NCBI RefSeq assembly: GCF_900156345.1 | Contig: NZ_FTPP01000004.1 | Location: 310,001 to 374,000, forward strand | Direction of reading: 5' to 3' | DNA from: Pontibacter indicus | GTDB taxonomy: Bacteria; Bacteroidota; Bacteroidia; Cytophagales; Hymenobacteraceae | Length of the DNA stretch: 64,000 bases | Program-made: the position numbers and the translations under genes | Part shown: positions 1-8,678 of the stretch, piece by piece | Layout: every line of letters starts with the position of its first letter | How positions within the stretch are numbered: position 1 is the first letter of the stretch | Notes under the pieces: generated by a model | The model's database searches: none | Told to the model about the DNA's origin: nothing | The model's input: the letters and a program-made list of their open reading frames with translations, nothing else

Positions 1-622
1 GCAGCACGGCAAAGCCCTGGCGCGTGAGGTGGTCGGCCAGCACCAGGAAAGGCTTGTGCCCCATCAGGGACATGTCGCGGTCCTGTTTGCCGGAGCCGGT
101 GAACAGGATCACGGCCGGATGTTTGCCCTTACCTTCAGGTATAGAGAGTGTGCCGGCCAGTGTTATACCTGCCGTTTTGTTCTCCACCGTTACTTCCTGC
201 TCCAGGTAGGGGTAGGGCTTCACGGGCATTTGCGGACGACGGGCAACGGGTGCTTCGCCCTTGCTGAGGGCTAGCGGGAAGTCCATGCCAGCCTGCTTCC
301 AACTGCCGCTTATGGATTCCGGACCCGTTAACTTGCCAGCGAAGGCGATGCCACCTGCCGGTATGCGCAGGTATAGACTGTCTTGCTTAATCTCTGCTTC
401 AGGTATAGGCATGCCTTTCACGCCCTGCATGGGCACGTCCATGGTGGCAGCGAACTGTCCGCTTTCGCTGCTACTCAGCCTGAAAATCACCGTTACGCGT
501 GTCCCGGGGGCTTCCAGGGTACCGTGCCACGGACCGAGCACCTGTGCGGTAGTCGTTTGCTGGGCCACGGTGGCCATGGTGCTGAGTAGGATCAGGCAGC
601 ACGAAATGAGTAGGCGCGTCAT
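1..622 (-). CDS. Alpha/beta hydrolase, secreted (C-terminus beyond window)
   Basis: Reading leftward from an ATG at 622, the frame stays open to the window edge (207 residues seen). It starts with a signal peptide (MTRLLISCCLILLSTMATVA), followed by a beta-rich domain of about 110 residues. From about residue 165 it enters an alpha/beta-hydrolase core with the segment VILFTGSGKQDRD and then GHKPFLVLADHLTRQG, typical of Bacteroidota dienelactone-hydrolase/S9-like esterases, where the first stretch supplies the oxyanion region. The nucleophile Ser, acid and His would lie outside the window. It is a periplasmic or secreted hydrolase of unknown substrate. It lies 57 bp downstream of the SdpI-like gene on the same strand and may share its transcript. 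Confidence 0.85.
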   Translation of the reverse strand, partial: MTRLLISCCLILLSTMATVAQQTTTAQVLGPWHGTLEAPGTRVTVIFRLSSSESGQFAATMDVPMQGVKGMPIPEAEIKQDSLYLRIPAGGIAFAGKLTGPESISGSWKQAGMDFPLALSKGEAPVARRPQMPVKPYPYLEQEVTVENKTAGITLAGTLSIPEGKGKHPAVILFTGSGKQDRDMSLMGHKPFLVLADHLTRQGFAVL

Positions 623-679
623 GTTGATGTTTTTGTAAGTTTTGGTGTGAAGGATGGTAGTTGTGGGAATGTTTCGATG

Positions 680-1348
680 CTACGTCTGCTGCCCTAACCC
701 GCATCTTTCCTGCCGGTAAATCATAAATGAGTACACTACAGGTATAAGCACTGTCAGGGCGATCACGGTGATGTAGAGCGCCTGCTGCATGCCCCATTCC
801 GGCAGGAAAGCCAGTGCTATGAGTAAAATGCCGCCTACGATCCAAAGGATGCCGCCCAGGCGGTGCGTCCTGCGCCATACCTGCTCGCTCTCCAGTGTCC
901 AGGGGGTGCGAATACCGATGAAGTAATTGGGCTTCACCGCCTGAAAGTAATTGCCCAGCGCAATGAACAGACCGCCTATTAACAGAAAATGTATGTTTTG
1001 GCGGGCGATATCAGGGTTTAATGCATGGTGGATGAGGAACACCGAAAGCGCTGCCATAAAAACAACGAGGATGAAGCGCAGCTGGTGGTACTTGCTGCCC
1101 ATCTGGGCCAGTTTTCGTTTCGGGTCGATGTGCGGCAGGGCCAGCATGATGAGGTTAAGCAGGGCGGTTGTGCCCATCACAATCAGGATCAGGGAGGATT
1201 TGCTGGCCCAGCCGTCCGCCTCGCCCTGCAGGTTGAAGTGCACCGCCACTTGCTCCGGCAGCCTGTTCCAAACCAATGCCAGGTATACGAGCGGAATCAA
1301 AACGATCGCCCAAAGGATGATTTCTCGGGTCAGGTTCTTGGTTTTCAT
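680..1348 (-). CDS. SdpI/DUF1648 family membrane protein
   Basis: This 222-residue integral membrane protein begins with a DUF1648 segment (NRLPEQVAVHFNLQGEADGW at about 28-47) between hydrophobic helices. A C-terminal SdpI-like part follows, with NYFIGIRTPWTLESEQVW (about 139-156), the hallmark of the SdpI/YhfL family. In Bacillus, SdpI is an immunity protein that also sequesters the repressor SdpR at the membrane. Here it sits 5 bp downstream of an ArsR/SdpR-type gene, the same gene pairing. No killing-factor genes (SdpABC) are present, so this is likely a membrane-sensing/immunity or envelope-stress pair rather than a cannibalism operon. Confidence 0.85.
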   Translation of the reverse strand: MKTKNLTREIILWAIVLIPLVYLALVWNRLPEQVAVHFNLQGEADGWASKSSLILIVMGTTALLNLIMLALPHIDPKRKLAQMGSKYHQLRFILVVFMAALSVFLIHHALNPDIARQNIHFLLIGGLFIALGNYFQAVKPNYFIGIRTPWTLESEQVWRRTHRLGGILWIVGGILLIALAFLPEWGMQQALYITVIALTVLIPVVYSFMIYRQERCGLGQQT

Positions 1349-1353
1349 AAGGT

Positions 1354-1608
1354 CTAATCTTTAAGCGTGATGATCCATTTCATTAAGTCGTCGAGCACCG
1401 TCGTGTTGAGGGAGTAAATCACGAACTGCCCCTGTTTCCGGTAAGTGACCAGCTCCGCCTGGCTCAGGATGTCGAGGTGGTGCGAGATGCTGGGTTTGGT
1501 GATCTGAAAAGCCTCCGCAATATCGCCGGCCGTCAGGTCCTTCTCCTTCAGCAGGTTGAGGATTTCCCGGCGCGTCTGGTCATTGAGGGCTTTGAAAACT
1601 TTATTCAC
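1354..1608 (-). CDS. ArsR/SdpR-family autorepressor
   Basis: A small winged-helix regulator of 84 residues when started at GTG 1608 (MNKVFKALNDQTRREILNLL). A TTG at 1659 would add 17 residues that overlap a candidate operator and do not match the family N-terminus, so the GTG is preferred. The recognition helix region is ITKPSISHHLDILSQAELV. No metal-binding Cys pair is visible, as expected for SdpR-type rather than metal-sensing ArsR proteins. It is followed directly by the SdpI-like gene. By family knowledge it probably represses its own operon and is released when the membrane partner binds it. Confidence 0.85.
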   Translation of the reverse strand: MNKVFKALNDQTRREILNLLKEKDLTAGDIAEAFQITKPSISHHLDILSQAELVTYRKQGQFVIYSLNTTVLDDLMKWIITLKD

Positions 1609-1621
1609 AAGGTTGGTTAGG

Positions 1622-1643
1622 TATTTAGACAAATATCTAAATA
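1622..1643. promoter_or_regulatory. Candidate operator of the ArsR/SdpR repressor
   Basis: A perfect 8-bp inverted repeat, TATTTAGA (1622-1629) and TCTAAATA (1636-1643) separated by 6 bp, lies 13 bp upstream of the GTG start of the repressor. Size, symmetry and position fit an ArsR-family dimer site. Confidence 0.6.
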
Positions 1644-1869
1644 TAATTTGAAAGTTCAAAATATTGCCTTAAAAATTATACCTATTAAGGAGTGTTTTTT
1701 TATTGCCTGATCAATGAATTTTTACCATAAGGTACAGTCACCTGATTGTAGGGTTATACCTTGAGATTCAGTTGCTCCCCTTGCTTATGTTAATTTATCT
1801 AGGATATGAGTCGAGTCAGGAGCATTTTAAGGTACTCTCGCAAAGTATGGGCTTGGTCCATATTTTTCT

Positions 1870-1877
1870 TAAATTTG
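1870..1877 (+). promoter_or_regulatory. Bacteroidota -7 promoter box TAAATTTG
   Basis: TAAATTTG matches the -7 consensus TAnnTTTG. No clear -33 element at the usual spacing is seen. Transcription from it would begin after the ATG at 1806, which supports a downstream start for the DUF1684 gene. Confidence 0.4.
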
Positions 1878-1907
1878 CAGCATTGCTTGCCTTACCCCTT
1901 ATTTACC

Positions 1908-2837
1908 GTGTTTCGATTTAAGAATTTCCCCCACTCCTTTTTTCTGTTTGTCTCTTTGTTAGTGGCTGGCGGTTGCGCTGAATACGACCAGTCTGCCAGG
2001 AAACCGGCAGAAACCACGGCCGCGTATGTGGCCAGTGTAGACGAGTGGCACCAGAAGCGTGAGGCGAAGCTGAAGGCACCCGATGGATGGCTCACGCTGG
2101 CCGGTCTGTTCTGGCTGCAGGAGGGCGCCAACACGTTTGGCAGCGGGCCCGACAACGACCTCACATTTCCGGAGGGCAAGATTCCGACCCGGGCAGGCAT
2201 CATCACCCTAAAAGGCGATACCGTAACGACCACCATACGACCAGGCGTGGAAGTGCTGCTGAAAGGAATGCCCGTGCGCGAAACCCTGCTCTATACCTCC
2301 GCGATGGACTCGGTGCCCAGGCTGTCGCACGGCACGCTTACCTGGTTCGTGATCAAGCGCGGCACCCGGTATGGCATTCGCCTCCGCGACCTGCAGAACG
2401 ATGCCCTGGTGCACTTCAAGGGCATCAAGCGCTTTCCGGTAAAGGCCGACTGGCGCCTGAAGGCCACTTTTGTGCCGCACCCTACCCCGAAGCAGCTAGC
2501 CATTACCAATATTGTGGGTCAAACCTCCATGCAGGACTCACCGGGGACGCTGGTGTTTACCCTGAACGGGCAACAGTACCAACTCGACGCGCTGCTGGAC
2601 GGGGAGGAGCTCTTCATTATCTTCGCCGATAAAACCAACGGCATCGAAACTTATGGCGCTGGCCGCTACATCAACACCGACAAGCCGGGGCCGGACGGCA
2701 CCACCGTGCTAGATTTCAACAAGGCGTACAACCCGCCTTGCGACTTTGTGTCCTACGCCACCTGCCCACTGCCTCCCCGTCAGAACTTCCTTCCCATCAT
2801 GATCGAAGCCGGAGAAAAGTCCTACGGCGAATACTAA
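1908..2837 (+). CDS. DUF1684 family lipoprotein
   Basis: The chosen start (GTG 1908) gives a lipoprotein signal ending at a Cys in VAGGC (about residue 23). An in-frame ATG at 1806 would put 34 unrelated residues before that signal and lies upstream of the only promoter-like box. The mature part carries DUF1684 features: W..KREAKLKAPDGWLTLAGL, FWLQEGANTFGSGPDNDL, and a C-terminal FNKAYNPPCDFVSYATCPLP. The family is common in Bacteroidota and Actinobacteria and has no established activity. Protein of about 309 residues, monocistronic, probably anchored in the envelope. Confidence 0.85.
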   Translation: MFRFKNFPHSFFLFVSLLVAGGCAEYDQSARKPAETTAAYVASVDEWHQKREAKLKAPDGWLTLAGLFWLQEGANTFGSGPDNDLTFPEGKIPTRAGIITLKGDTVTTTIRPGVEVLLKGMPVRETLLYTSAMDSVPRLSHGTLTWFVIKRGTRYGIRLRDLQNDALVHFKGIKRFPVKADWRLKATFVPHPTPKQLAITNIVGQTSMQDSPGTLVFTLNGQQYQLDALLDGEELFIIFADKTNGIETYGAGRYINTDKPGPDGTTVLDFNKAYNPPCDFVSYATCPLPPRQNFLPIMIEAGEKSYGEY

Positions 2838-3241
2838 GCTATACCTTAAAAACTTACCCAATGCGGGCATCTCTGCGGCAGCTCAATAGGGATGCACCCG
2901 GTGCTATTTACACAAGTAGGCAAGGGCGGTAGTGTAACTTGGATCTTGGCATCGTTCCGCTGGCTGGTATGTTTTAGTATCTTTCAAGTATAGCTAGCGC
3001 AGCAGAATATGTTGTCCGCGTCGTTTGCGCTCCCGGACTCGGCTCCCTTGCGGCAAGTCAGGAGGGCAAAATGCCTTTGGCTATACCTTAACGGTTCTGC
3101 AAAGCGCCAGACATAAACTCTAAACAATTTAATGTTAAAAGGGTAGTATATGACAGGGGATGCAGGAGCTTTCGGGCAAAAGGAACTTAATGGAACATAT
3201 AACTGTTAATATATAGTTCCGTGAAAATTTAAATGTAGATT
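2838..3241. other. Intergenic region, no gene seen
   Basis: About 400 bp without a convincing reading frame or RNA. It holds two copies of the TATACCT motif (near 2842 and 3083). Just before the next gene is an imperfect inverted repeat, GGAACATATA (3192-3201) and TATATAGTTCC (3210-3220), which may be regulatory. Confidence 0.5.
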
Positions 3242-3901
3242 ATGATTGAAGAGACCAAACCTAATACAGTAATTACGAGTGTACATCTGGCGCAGGCCAT
3301 GAACTATACCCAGTACCGGGAATTAATTGACCAACTACTTGCCGAGAACAAAACCACGGGGACAGACCATTCTGAAGCCATGGTAGAGTATACCCGCATG
3401 AATGCCCAGCGCATGCGGCGTGTCGAAAAGACCACTGTGCTGGATGATGAGCTGGTGGAGCTGATGCTGCGGGTGCAGAACAAAATGCTTTGGGTGATTG
3501 TGACGGAGGCCTGGTGTGGCGACGCTGCTCAAACGGTGCCAGCCATTGTGAAAGTAGCCGAAGCCTCGCCGCTGATTGACGTGAAGCTGTTGCTGCGCGA
3601 TGAGTACCCAGAGGTGATAGACGCTTACCTGACCAACGGTGGCCGCTCCATTCCGAAGCTGATCGTGCTCGACGCCGAAACCATGGAAGAACTCGGCACC
3701 TGGGGCCCACGGCCGGTGGCTGCGCAGGAGCTGTTCATGGATATGAAAGCGCAGAACGTACCTTATCAGGAGTTTGCAGAAAAGCTACACGGCTGGTATG
3801 GCAAAGACCGCAGCAAAACTCTGTTGCAGGAGTTCAGACAACTGATTCCGCAATGGGCGCGCCTGCAGCCAATTGAAGAGCAGCCAATGGAACGCCTCTA
3901 A
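3242..3901 (+). CDS. Thioredoxin-fold family protein
   Basis: A 219-residue cytoplasmic protein with no signal peptide. The thioredoxin-like segment is LWVIVTEAWCGDAAQTVPAI (about 82-101), in which the usual CxxC is WCGDAAQ, so only one Cys remains. It is therefore unlikely to be a classical dithiol reductase. A later SIPKLIVLD segment supplies the cis-Pro of the fold. This family is widespread in Bacteroidota and often annotated simply as thioredoxin family. Its partner is unknown. The gene stands alone and ends at a strong hairpin. Confidence 0.85.
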   Translation: MIEETKPNTVITSVHLAQAMNYTQYRELIDQLLAENKTTGTDHSEAMVEYTRMNAQRMRRVEKTTVLDDELVELMLRVQNKMLWVIVTEAWCGDAAQTVPAIVKVAEASPLIDVKLLLRDEYPEVIDAYLTNGGRSIPKLIVLDAETMEELGTWGPRPVAAQELFMDMKAQNVPYQEFAEKLHGWYGKDRSKTLLQEFRQLIPQWARLQPIEEQPMERL

Positions 3902-3919
3902 TCGCAGTTCCATTTATAC

Positions 3920-3957
3920 AAAAGCGGCGACCTTTAATGAAGGCCGCCGCTTTTTTT
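3920..3957. terminator. Rho-independent terminator
   Basis: Stem GCGGCGACCTT / AAGGCCGCCGC with one mismatch, 5-nt loop, then seven T. It separates the convergent thioredoxin-fold and HEAT/cyclophilin genes. Confidence 0.8.
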
Positions 3958-3976
3958 ATACCTGGATGGTGGGTTA

Positions 3977-5950
3977 TTAATTGGTTTTAGCCCGCAGAAT
4001 CAGGTTCACCTGTTTGATCTTGTCGCCCACTTCCAGTTGGTGTACTACTTCCATACCTTCCACCACCTTCGCGAAAATGGTGTAGCGGCCGTCTAGGTGG
4101 GGGGCAGGGGAGTGAGTGATGAACCATTGGTTGCTCTCGGTATCTTTTCCGGCAGAGGCCATACCTACATAACCCTCGCGGTAATGGAGCAGGGCAAACT
4201 CTGAGCGAATAGAGTAGTCGGAGCTGCCCCAACCGTCGCCGCGCTTGTCACCACCCTGCGCCACAAAGTTGGGTACCACGCGGTGGAAGTACAGCCCGTC
4301 AAAAAACTGCTTGTTCACCAGTTCCACAAAGTTGGCTACCGAGCCCGGTGCGTCCTCCACAAATAACTCCAGGGTAATTGTGCCCTTCTCAGTCTCGATC
4401 ACCACCTGTTGGTCTGGGTGCAGGGTCTGCACTAGTTTCCAGTCGATTGGGTGCGTGAAAGGGTTTTGCGGAGTCTCGGACTGCTCTTTGCCGCTCAGGT
4501 AGTCGATGGTCTTCTGTAGTTCAATGTTCGTTTCCATGTCGCGCGGCAGCACGAGTTTCTGTTGTGCCGCGGTCAGGAAGGCATGGTCGCGGTATACCTC
4601 CCGGAAGTTAAGCTTTGGATTGCGGATCACACCCGCTGCCAGGCCCACCAACGACACATCACCGGAGGCTATACCTTGCTTAAAGATGTTGGCGAATTCC
4701 TGCTCCAAAGCCTTCGGAAAGTCTCCCTGCTGGCGCATGGCGGTGAGGGCCTCCATGCCATAGGTGCCAATAACGGGCTGCGGGGCGGCAAAGGTCTCTT
4801 TGGCGATGAATTGATGGTTGTTGTAGTCGGCGGAGAGGGCTTTGAGCAGATGTGCTTTGTCATATGGGTTTTGAGTGCGCAGGTATAGCTGCTGGTATTC
4901 CTGGCTCAGTTTGGTCTTATCAGGGCTGTTGCGCAGAATCACCCAGATCAGCCCGGCACGCACGCGGCCGTCCTCTACCTGCGCCAGGGCCTTGCGCAAG
5001 GTATTGCTGTCCACGCCGGCAAAGTTGGCCTGCAAAAATTCTGCCGTGGCAACTGCCGTGTTAATGTTCCGGTCGGTGAGGCCCGTCAGGATGGCCTTGT
5101 CTATTTCTTCAAACTCGAGCCCCGTCATGGAGCGGATCGCGCTCAGGCGAACGCGGTAGTCCGGGTCGCTCTGCACAACGCCGGAAAGCAGGGCAGCCTT
5201 GTCGCGGGCGTTTACCTTAGCGAAAGCCTGCGCCACCGCCATGCGCACCTCCGCCGATGGGTCTGAAGTAACCACAGTGGTTAGTTGCTGGCGGTAGGGC
5301 GACAGATCGATCTTGGGCGTGCGGGCCAATTGGTGCGCGGCCGCCAGTCGCACTTCCTCCGATTTGTTCTCTGTCAGCCATTGCACGGCTTGTTTCACGG
5401 CCTGCTCGCTGCTGACCTGGCGTAAGCCCGCCCGGTATAACCCCCAGGCCTGACCAGCCTGTGCTTTTGCCGTAGCAGCCTGGTAGTTGACCAAAAAGTT
5501 CAGGCCGCCGCTGTCAGCCAATTTGCCGAGCGCTTCCAGGGCCTCTGCCTGTACTGCCGGTTGCTGCTCCTGCTGCAGGTGCCGGATCATGGCCTGTTGG
5601 GCTTTCTTATGCCCGATCTGACCCAAGGCATAAGCTGCCGCCACCCGGATCGAGGTGCTGGTGTCGGATAGCGAAATGAGTAGCTGCGGGATGGCCAGCG
5701 TGTCCTGCACCGAGGCGAAGGCGAGTGCTGCTTCCTGGCGGTACTGCGGCTTTGGGTGGTTCAGGAAGTTGAGCAGTTCAGTAGTCTTGCGCTCGTCCTG
5801 CAAGGTATAGAGTTCGCGTAAGGTGGCGTCCGAGAACTTATTGATTTGTTGGGTAGCAGTGTCGGTGGTCACCGCTGTGCTTTGCTGCGGCTGCTGTCGG
5901 CAGGCTGCAAAGGCGGCGAGGGCAAATAAGAGGGTATAGCTTTTTTTCAT
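3977..5950 (-). CDS. HEAT-repeat lipoprotein with C-terminal cyclophilin peptidyl-prolyl isomerase
   Basis: A 657-residue lipoprotein (lipobox FAAC, Cys17). Residues of about 40-480 form HEAT/armadillo-type helical repeats (for example SIRVAAAYALGQIGHKKA, EVRLAAAHQLAR, EVRMAVAQAFAK). The last 150 residues are a cyclophilin domain: ITLELFVEDAPGSVANFVEL, FFDGLYFHRVVPNFVAQGG, ESNQWFITHSPAPHLDGRY, with the catalytic Arg in FHRV. Cyclophilins catalyse proline isomerisation and assist folding. The HEAT scaffold probably docks client or partner proteins in the periplasm. The fusion is a recurring Bacteroidota arrangement. Confidence 0.9.
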   Translation of the reverse strand: MKKSYTLLFALAAFAACRQQPQQSTAVTTDTATQQINKFSDATLRELYTLQDERKTTELLNFLNHPKPQYRQEAALAFASVQDTLAIPQLLISLSDTSTSIRVAAAYALGQIGHKKAQQAMIRHLQQEQQPAVQAEALEALGKLADSGGLNFLVNYQAATAKAQAGQAWGLYRAGLRQVSSEQAVKQAVQWLTENKSEEVRLAAAHQLARTPKIDLSPYRQQLTTVVTSDPSAEVRMAVAQAFAKVNARDKAALLSGVVQSDPDYRVRLSAIRSMTGLEFEEIDKAILTGLTDRNINTAVATAEFLQANFAGVDSNTLRKALAQVEDGRVRAGLIWVILRNSPDKTKLSQEYQQLYLRTQNPYDKAHLLKALSADYNNHQFIAKETFAAPQPVIGTYGMEALTAMRQQGDFPKALEQEFANIFKQGIASGDVSLVGLAAGVIRNPKLNFREVYRDHAFLTAAQQKLVLPRDMETNIELQKTIDYLSGKEQSETPQNPFTHPIDWKLVQTLHPDQQVVIETEKGTITLELFVEDAPGSVANFVELVNKQFFDGLYFHRVVPNFVAQGGDKRGDGWGSSDYSIRSEFALLHYREGYVGMASAGKDTESNQWFITHSPAPHLDGRYTIFAKVVEGMEVVHQLEVGDKIKQVNLILRAKTN

Positions 5951-6077
5951 CGTGTATGCTTAAGCGCATCAATATACTAAATGCCTGTAATATAGCCCTG
6001 CTAAAATGTTTTGCTATTAATTAGTTTGGCATCCATTGGATTTTTAGTATATTGAATCCTTAAAACTAAATCTTCCG

Positions 6078-6572
6078 ATGCAGCACACTGGCATTAGCAT
6101 ACGTTTGTTTTCCAAACCCTACGGCATTCGGTCGCAGGTGGAGCGTCTGCTTTTCGTGTTGGCCCTGCTTTCAGTGGCTTTGCACGGTTGGCTTCTGTAT
6201 CAGCTTATTACGGTCCGGGACTTCCACTCGGCCATGACCTTTCTATACCTGTTTAGCCTGTTACCTTTCGCGCTTTTCATGGTTTCCGTGTGGCTCGACC
6301 ATAACCCCGGCTACCAGCGCCACCTGAGCATTTCGGAGCTGGGCGTGCGGTACCGGCTCGGTTTTATGCAGCGAGAGCACGAATTTGAGTGGGAAGAAGT
6401 GGAGCGGATGAGCATTAGAGGGTCTGTGTTGGAGTTTGAGCTCAAGAATGAGGAACGGCATGAAATTGCGTTGGACACGGTCAATCATACCCGGAAGCTG
6501 CAGCGCGTCCGCAAGGTACTGGCTCAGATTGCAGAATCAAAAGGCATAACCTTGGAAGAAACGCAGCACTAA
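6078..6572 (+). CDS. Membrane protein, two helices plus PH-like tail (paralogue 1)
   Basis: 164 residues with two hydrophobic helices (about 22-45 and 53-72), then a soluble part starting LSISELGVRYRLGFMQREHE and ending in a basic helix. The layout (two helices, then strand-rich segments with YRL, W and VFEF/LEFELK) parallels the next gene and the gene at 7504. It looks like a bacterial PH-like/YdbT-type domain, but this is a structural guess. The gene is 4 bp upstream of the next one, so the two are co-transcribed. No function is known. Confidence 0.6.
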   Translation: MQHTGISIRLFSKPYGIRSQVERLLFVLALLSVALHGWLLYQLITVRDFHSAMTFLYLFSLLPFALFMVSVWLDHNPGYQRHLSISELGVRYRLGFMQREHEFEWEEVERMSIRGSVLEFELKNEERHEIALDTVNHTRKLQRVRKVLAQIAESKGITLEETQH

Positions 6573-6576
6573 CCCT

Positions 6577-7071
6577 ATGTACGTAAACCTCTACCCTCAC
6601 AAAGAGTTGAAAAAGACCAGGCAACTACTGCTCTGGACAGGTATACTGCTACTCTGCGGTGGACTGACTGCCCTGGCCGGTGAGCTTATCGCTCGTGAAG
6701 AAATCAGATGGATTTGGGCAGTGGGTGCACTGGTGGTAAGTGCCATTGGCTCGCTGGGGTTTGCCGTAGGGGCTGGCCACCTGCAGTTGAAGGATGCTTA
6801 CTTTTCGATGACGCCGGAGCGGATTGCTTACCGTCTTACCCTGTACGGAACCGAGCACACGATCTATTGGGACACTATCGACAGCATTCAAGCAACTGCG
6901 CATACCCTGGTGTTCGACCTGAAAGACAGCAGGCAGGTGATCATGCGACTCGGGCATATCCAGAGTCGCGAAACGGCCAACCACGTGAGCGTCAGTATAC
7001 AGTTAGCCGCCATACAGCAGCAAGTCGAAGTAAACAAGGTGCCGGTAAGTGCACAGGGCGTCAGGCAGTAA
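6577..7071 (+). CDS. Membrane protein, two helices plus PH-like tail (paralogue 2)
   Basis: 164 residues. Helices lie at about 17-34 and 43-65, followed by LQLKDAYFSMTPERIAYRLT, IYWDTIDSIQATAHTLVFDL and SVSIQLAAIQQQVEVN. It aligns end to end with the gene at 7504, sharing MY(V/I), LLW, RW(I/L)W, the SPxx/TPExIxYRL block, a Trp before the -IDSIQ- strand, IFDL/VFDL and QLAALQ. The two are therefore recent paralogues. It is the second gene of a two-gene unit. Function unknown. Confidence 0.65.
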   Translation: MYVNLYPHKELKKTRQLLLWTGILLLCGGLTALAGELIAREEIRWIWAVGALVVSAIGSLGFAVGAGHLQLKDAYFSMTPERIAYRLTLYGTEHTIYWDTIDSIQATAHTLVFDLKDSRQVIMRLGHIQSRETANHVSVSIQLAAIQQQVEVNKVPVSAQGVRQ

Positions 7072-7503
7072 AGACTTGGCCCTAGCATTTCCCAATTAGC
7101 TTTATCTCTAAAACCCCGTTACTTTTATAGCTGCCGACATATAGTCCTGTGCTCTATGGGTAAGCCACTCGCAGGTATAGGTGATAAGCCCTATTAGATA
7201 ACTTCTTCCTCATTCACAGCCTGCTTTCAACTAATACTATACCTACGCTCGTGCCATGTTTATTACCTCCATTATAATTGTACTATTTGTTTGCAGTTAG
7301 CTCATGATGCACAAATTTATTATAAATATAATAAAATAAATTATAATTAACTGGAATTAATATATTCTAAACAAAATATAACCTGAATAAAATCCTGTCG
7401 TATTGTATTTTAATTCAATTATATTCATTAATTTCTACTATTTAGTATCTTAGCTGCTAGTCGCCTCCGTCTTGCTGTAAGTCATCCATTTACAATAGTT
7501 TCC
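7072..7503. other. AT-rich intergenic region between paralogues
   Basis: About 430 bp with no gene. The first half has host-like composition and two motif copies (near 7174 and 7238). The second half (about 7300-7450) is strongly AT-rich and probably contains the promoter of the gene at 7504, but no clear -33/-7 pair could be picked. Confidence 0.4.
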
Positions 7504-8004
7504 ATGTACATAAGCTTTTACACAGCCCGACAACTGCGTAGGATCAAAGACAGGCTGCTTTGGTTAGGGTTGTTTATGGCATGTGGAGGCGGGGGAGCAC
7601 TAATTTACAATCTTTTGCTGCGTCAGGAAGCCCGCTGGCTGTGGGGAGCGGCAGCGGGTATAATTGCATTGGTGGGGCTATACCTGGTGGCGCTTGGTAC
7701 AGATAAAGTATCGCTCAAAAATGTGTTTGTTGCCATATCGCCCAACAAGATTTCCTACAGGCTAAATTTTTACAGCAGAGAGCATAGCCTGGACTGGAGA
7801 AGCATTGCGGCTATGCAGTTTAGCGACCAGTGTATCATTTTCGACCTGCAAGGCGGAAACCAGCGGTCACTGCACTTGGCGGACATCGAGAGTCACAACC
7901 TGGCCAGCCAGGTGGCAGTTAACCTGCAGTTAGCCGCCCTGCAGCATAACATAACCGTTAACGGTATCCGGTTTAACGTGCCTGGGTCAATTGCGGACCT
8001 GTAA
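7504..8004 (+). CDS. Membrane protein, two helices plus PH-like tail (paralogue 3)
   Basis: 166 residues, clearly homologous over the full length to the gene at 6577. It has two hydrophobic helices (about 17-36 and 44-64) and then VFVAISPNKISYRLNFYSRE, SLDWRSIAAMQFSDQCIIFD and AVNLQLAALQHNITVNGIRF. Separated from its relatives by an AT-rich promoter-like stretch, it is expressed on its own. The family is not one I can name. The PH-like reading rests on layout only. Confidence 0.65.
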   Translation: MYISFYTARQLRRIKDRLLWLGLFMACGGGGALIYNLLLRQEARWLWGAAAGIIALVGLYLVALGTDKVSLKNVFVAISPNKISYRLNFYSREHSLDWRSIAAMQFSDQCIIFDLQGGNQRSLHLADIESHNLASQVAVNLQLAALQHNITVNGIRFNVPGSIADL

Positions 8005-8267
8005 TTTGCCTCGCTTTTTCTAGATGCTTTGCAGCGCTCTCATACCATTAAAGCTTCGCTTCCCTTTCCCTTTCCAAACTTTCTAACTCAGCAACCCGCA
8101 AACCATCCTGTTTAGTGATGTCAAAACTGACTTCAGCTTACAATTAGTCAGCCTGTAATAATATTTTGTAATTATTAACACATAAAATATAATTAATTAA
8201 TTTTTTAATATATATTTTTATATTAATATTGCAATGTAAGTTATCCCACGCTCTAACCTTTTAGCCC

Positions 8268-8504
8268 ATGAAGTTAAAATTCTATACTGCTTTGATCAGC
8301 GCCATGATGCTTCTTTCATTTGCCAGCAACGCAGGCACAAAACTGGAATCAGCCAGGTACGACAAAGCGACCAAGGCCAGTAAGCAGGCAGTATCCGGCA
8401 ATAAAACAGCTTCCTATTTTTCTTTTAAATCCTCTGCTTACAAAAAAGACGGCCTGGTAAAAAGGAAGCGCTATAAAAAAGGCAGCTGCCCTGGCTTCGA
8501 TTAA
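8268..8504 (+). CDS. Small basic secreted protein
   Basis: 78 residues with a clean signal peptide (MKLKFYTALISAMMLLSFAS, cleavage near NAG). The mature peptide of about 54 residues is very Lys-rich, ends KRKRYKKGSCPGFD and carries a single Cys. It is preceded by an AT-rich leader and followed at once by a terminator, so it is an independent transcription unit. Function unknown. It could be an envelope-associated cationic peptide. Compare the similar CPGF(G/D)-type C-termini of small Bacteroidota secreted proteins, which I recall but cannot verify. Confidence 0.65.
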   Translation: MKLKFYTALISAMMLLSFASNAGTKLESARYDKATKASKQAVSGNKTASYFSFKSSAYKKDGLVKRKRYKKGSCPGFD

Positions 8505-8534
8505 GTCTCACACCTTCCCCAGTAGAATGTCTTA

Positions 8535-8558
8535 GGCAGCCTTAGAGCTGCTTTTTTT
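8535..8558 (+). terminator. Rho-independent terminator
   Basis: GCAGC (8536-8540) pairs with GCTGC (8547-8551), followed by seven T. It ends the small secreted-protein gene. Confidence 0.7.
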
Positions 8559-8678
8559 AAGCATAGGCCTTGCATAAAACCAGGTATACGCATACTGGCA
8601 ACCCAAACAAGGCGGATTGCCCCCTCTGGTTATAGCTTTGAAGCAATTGTTTTCGGAACTTGCGGCTTTGAACCGACT

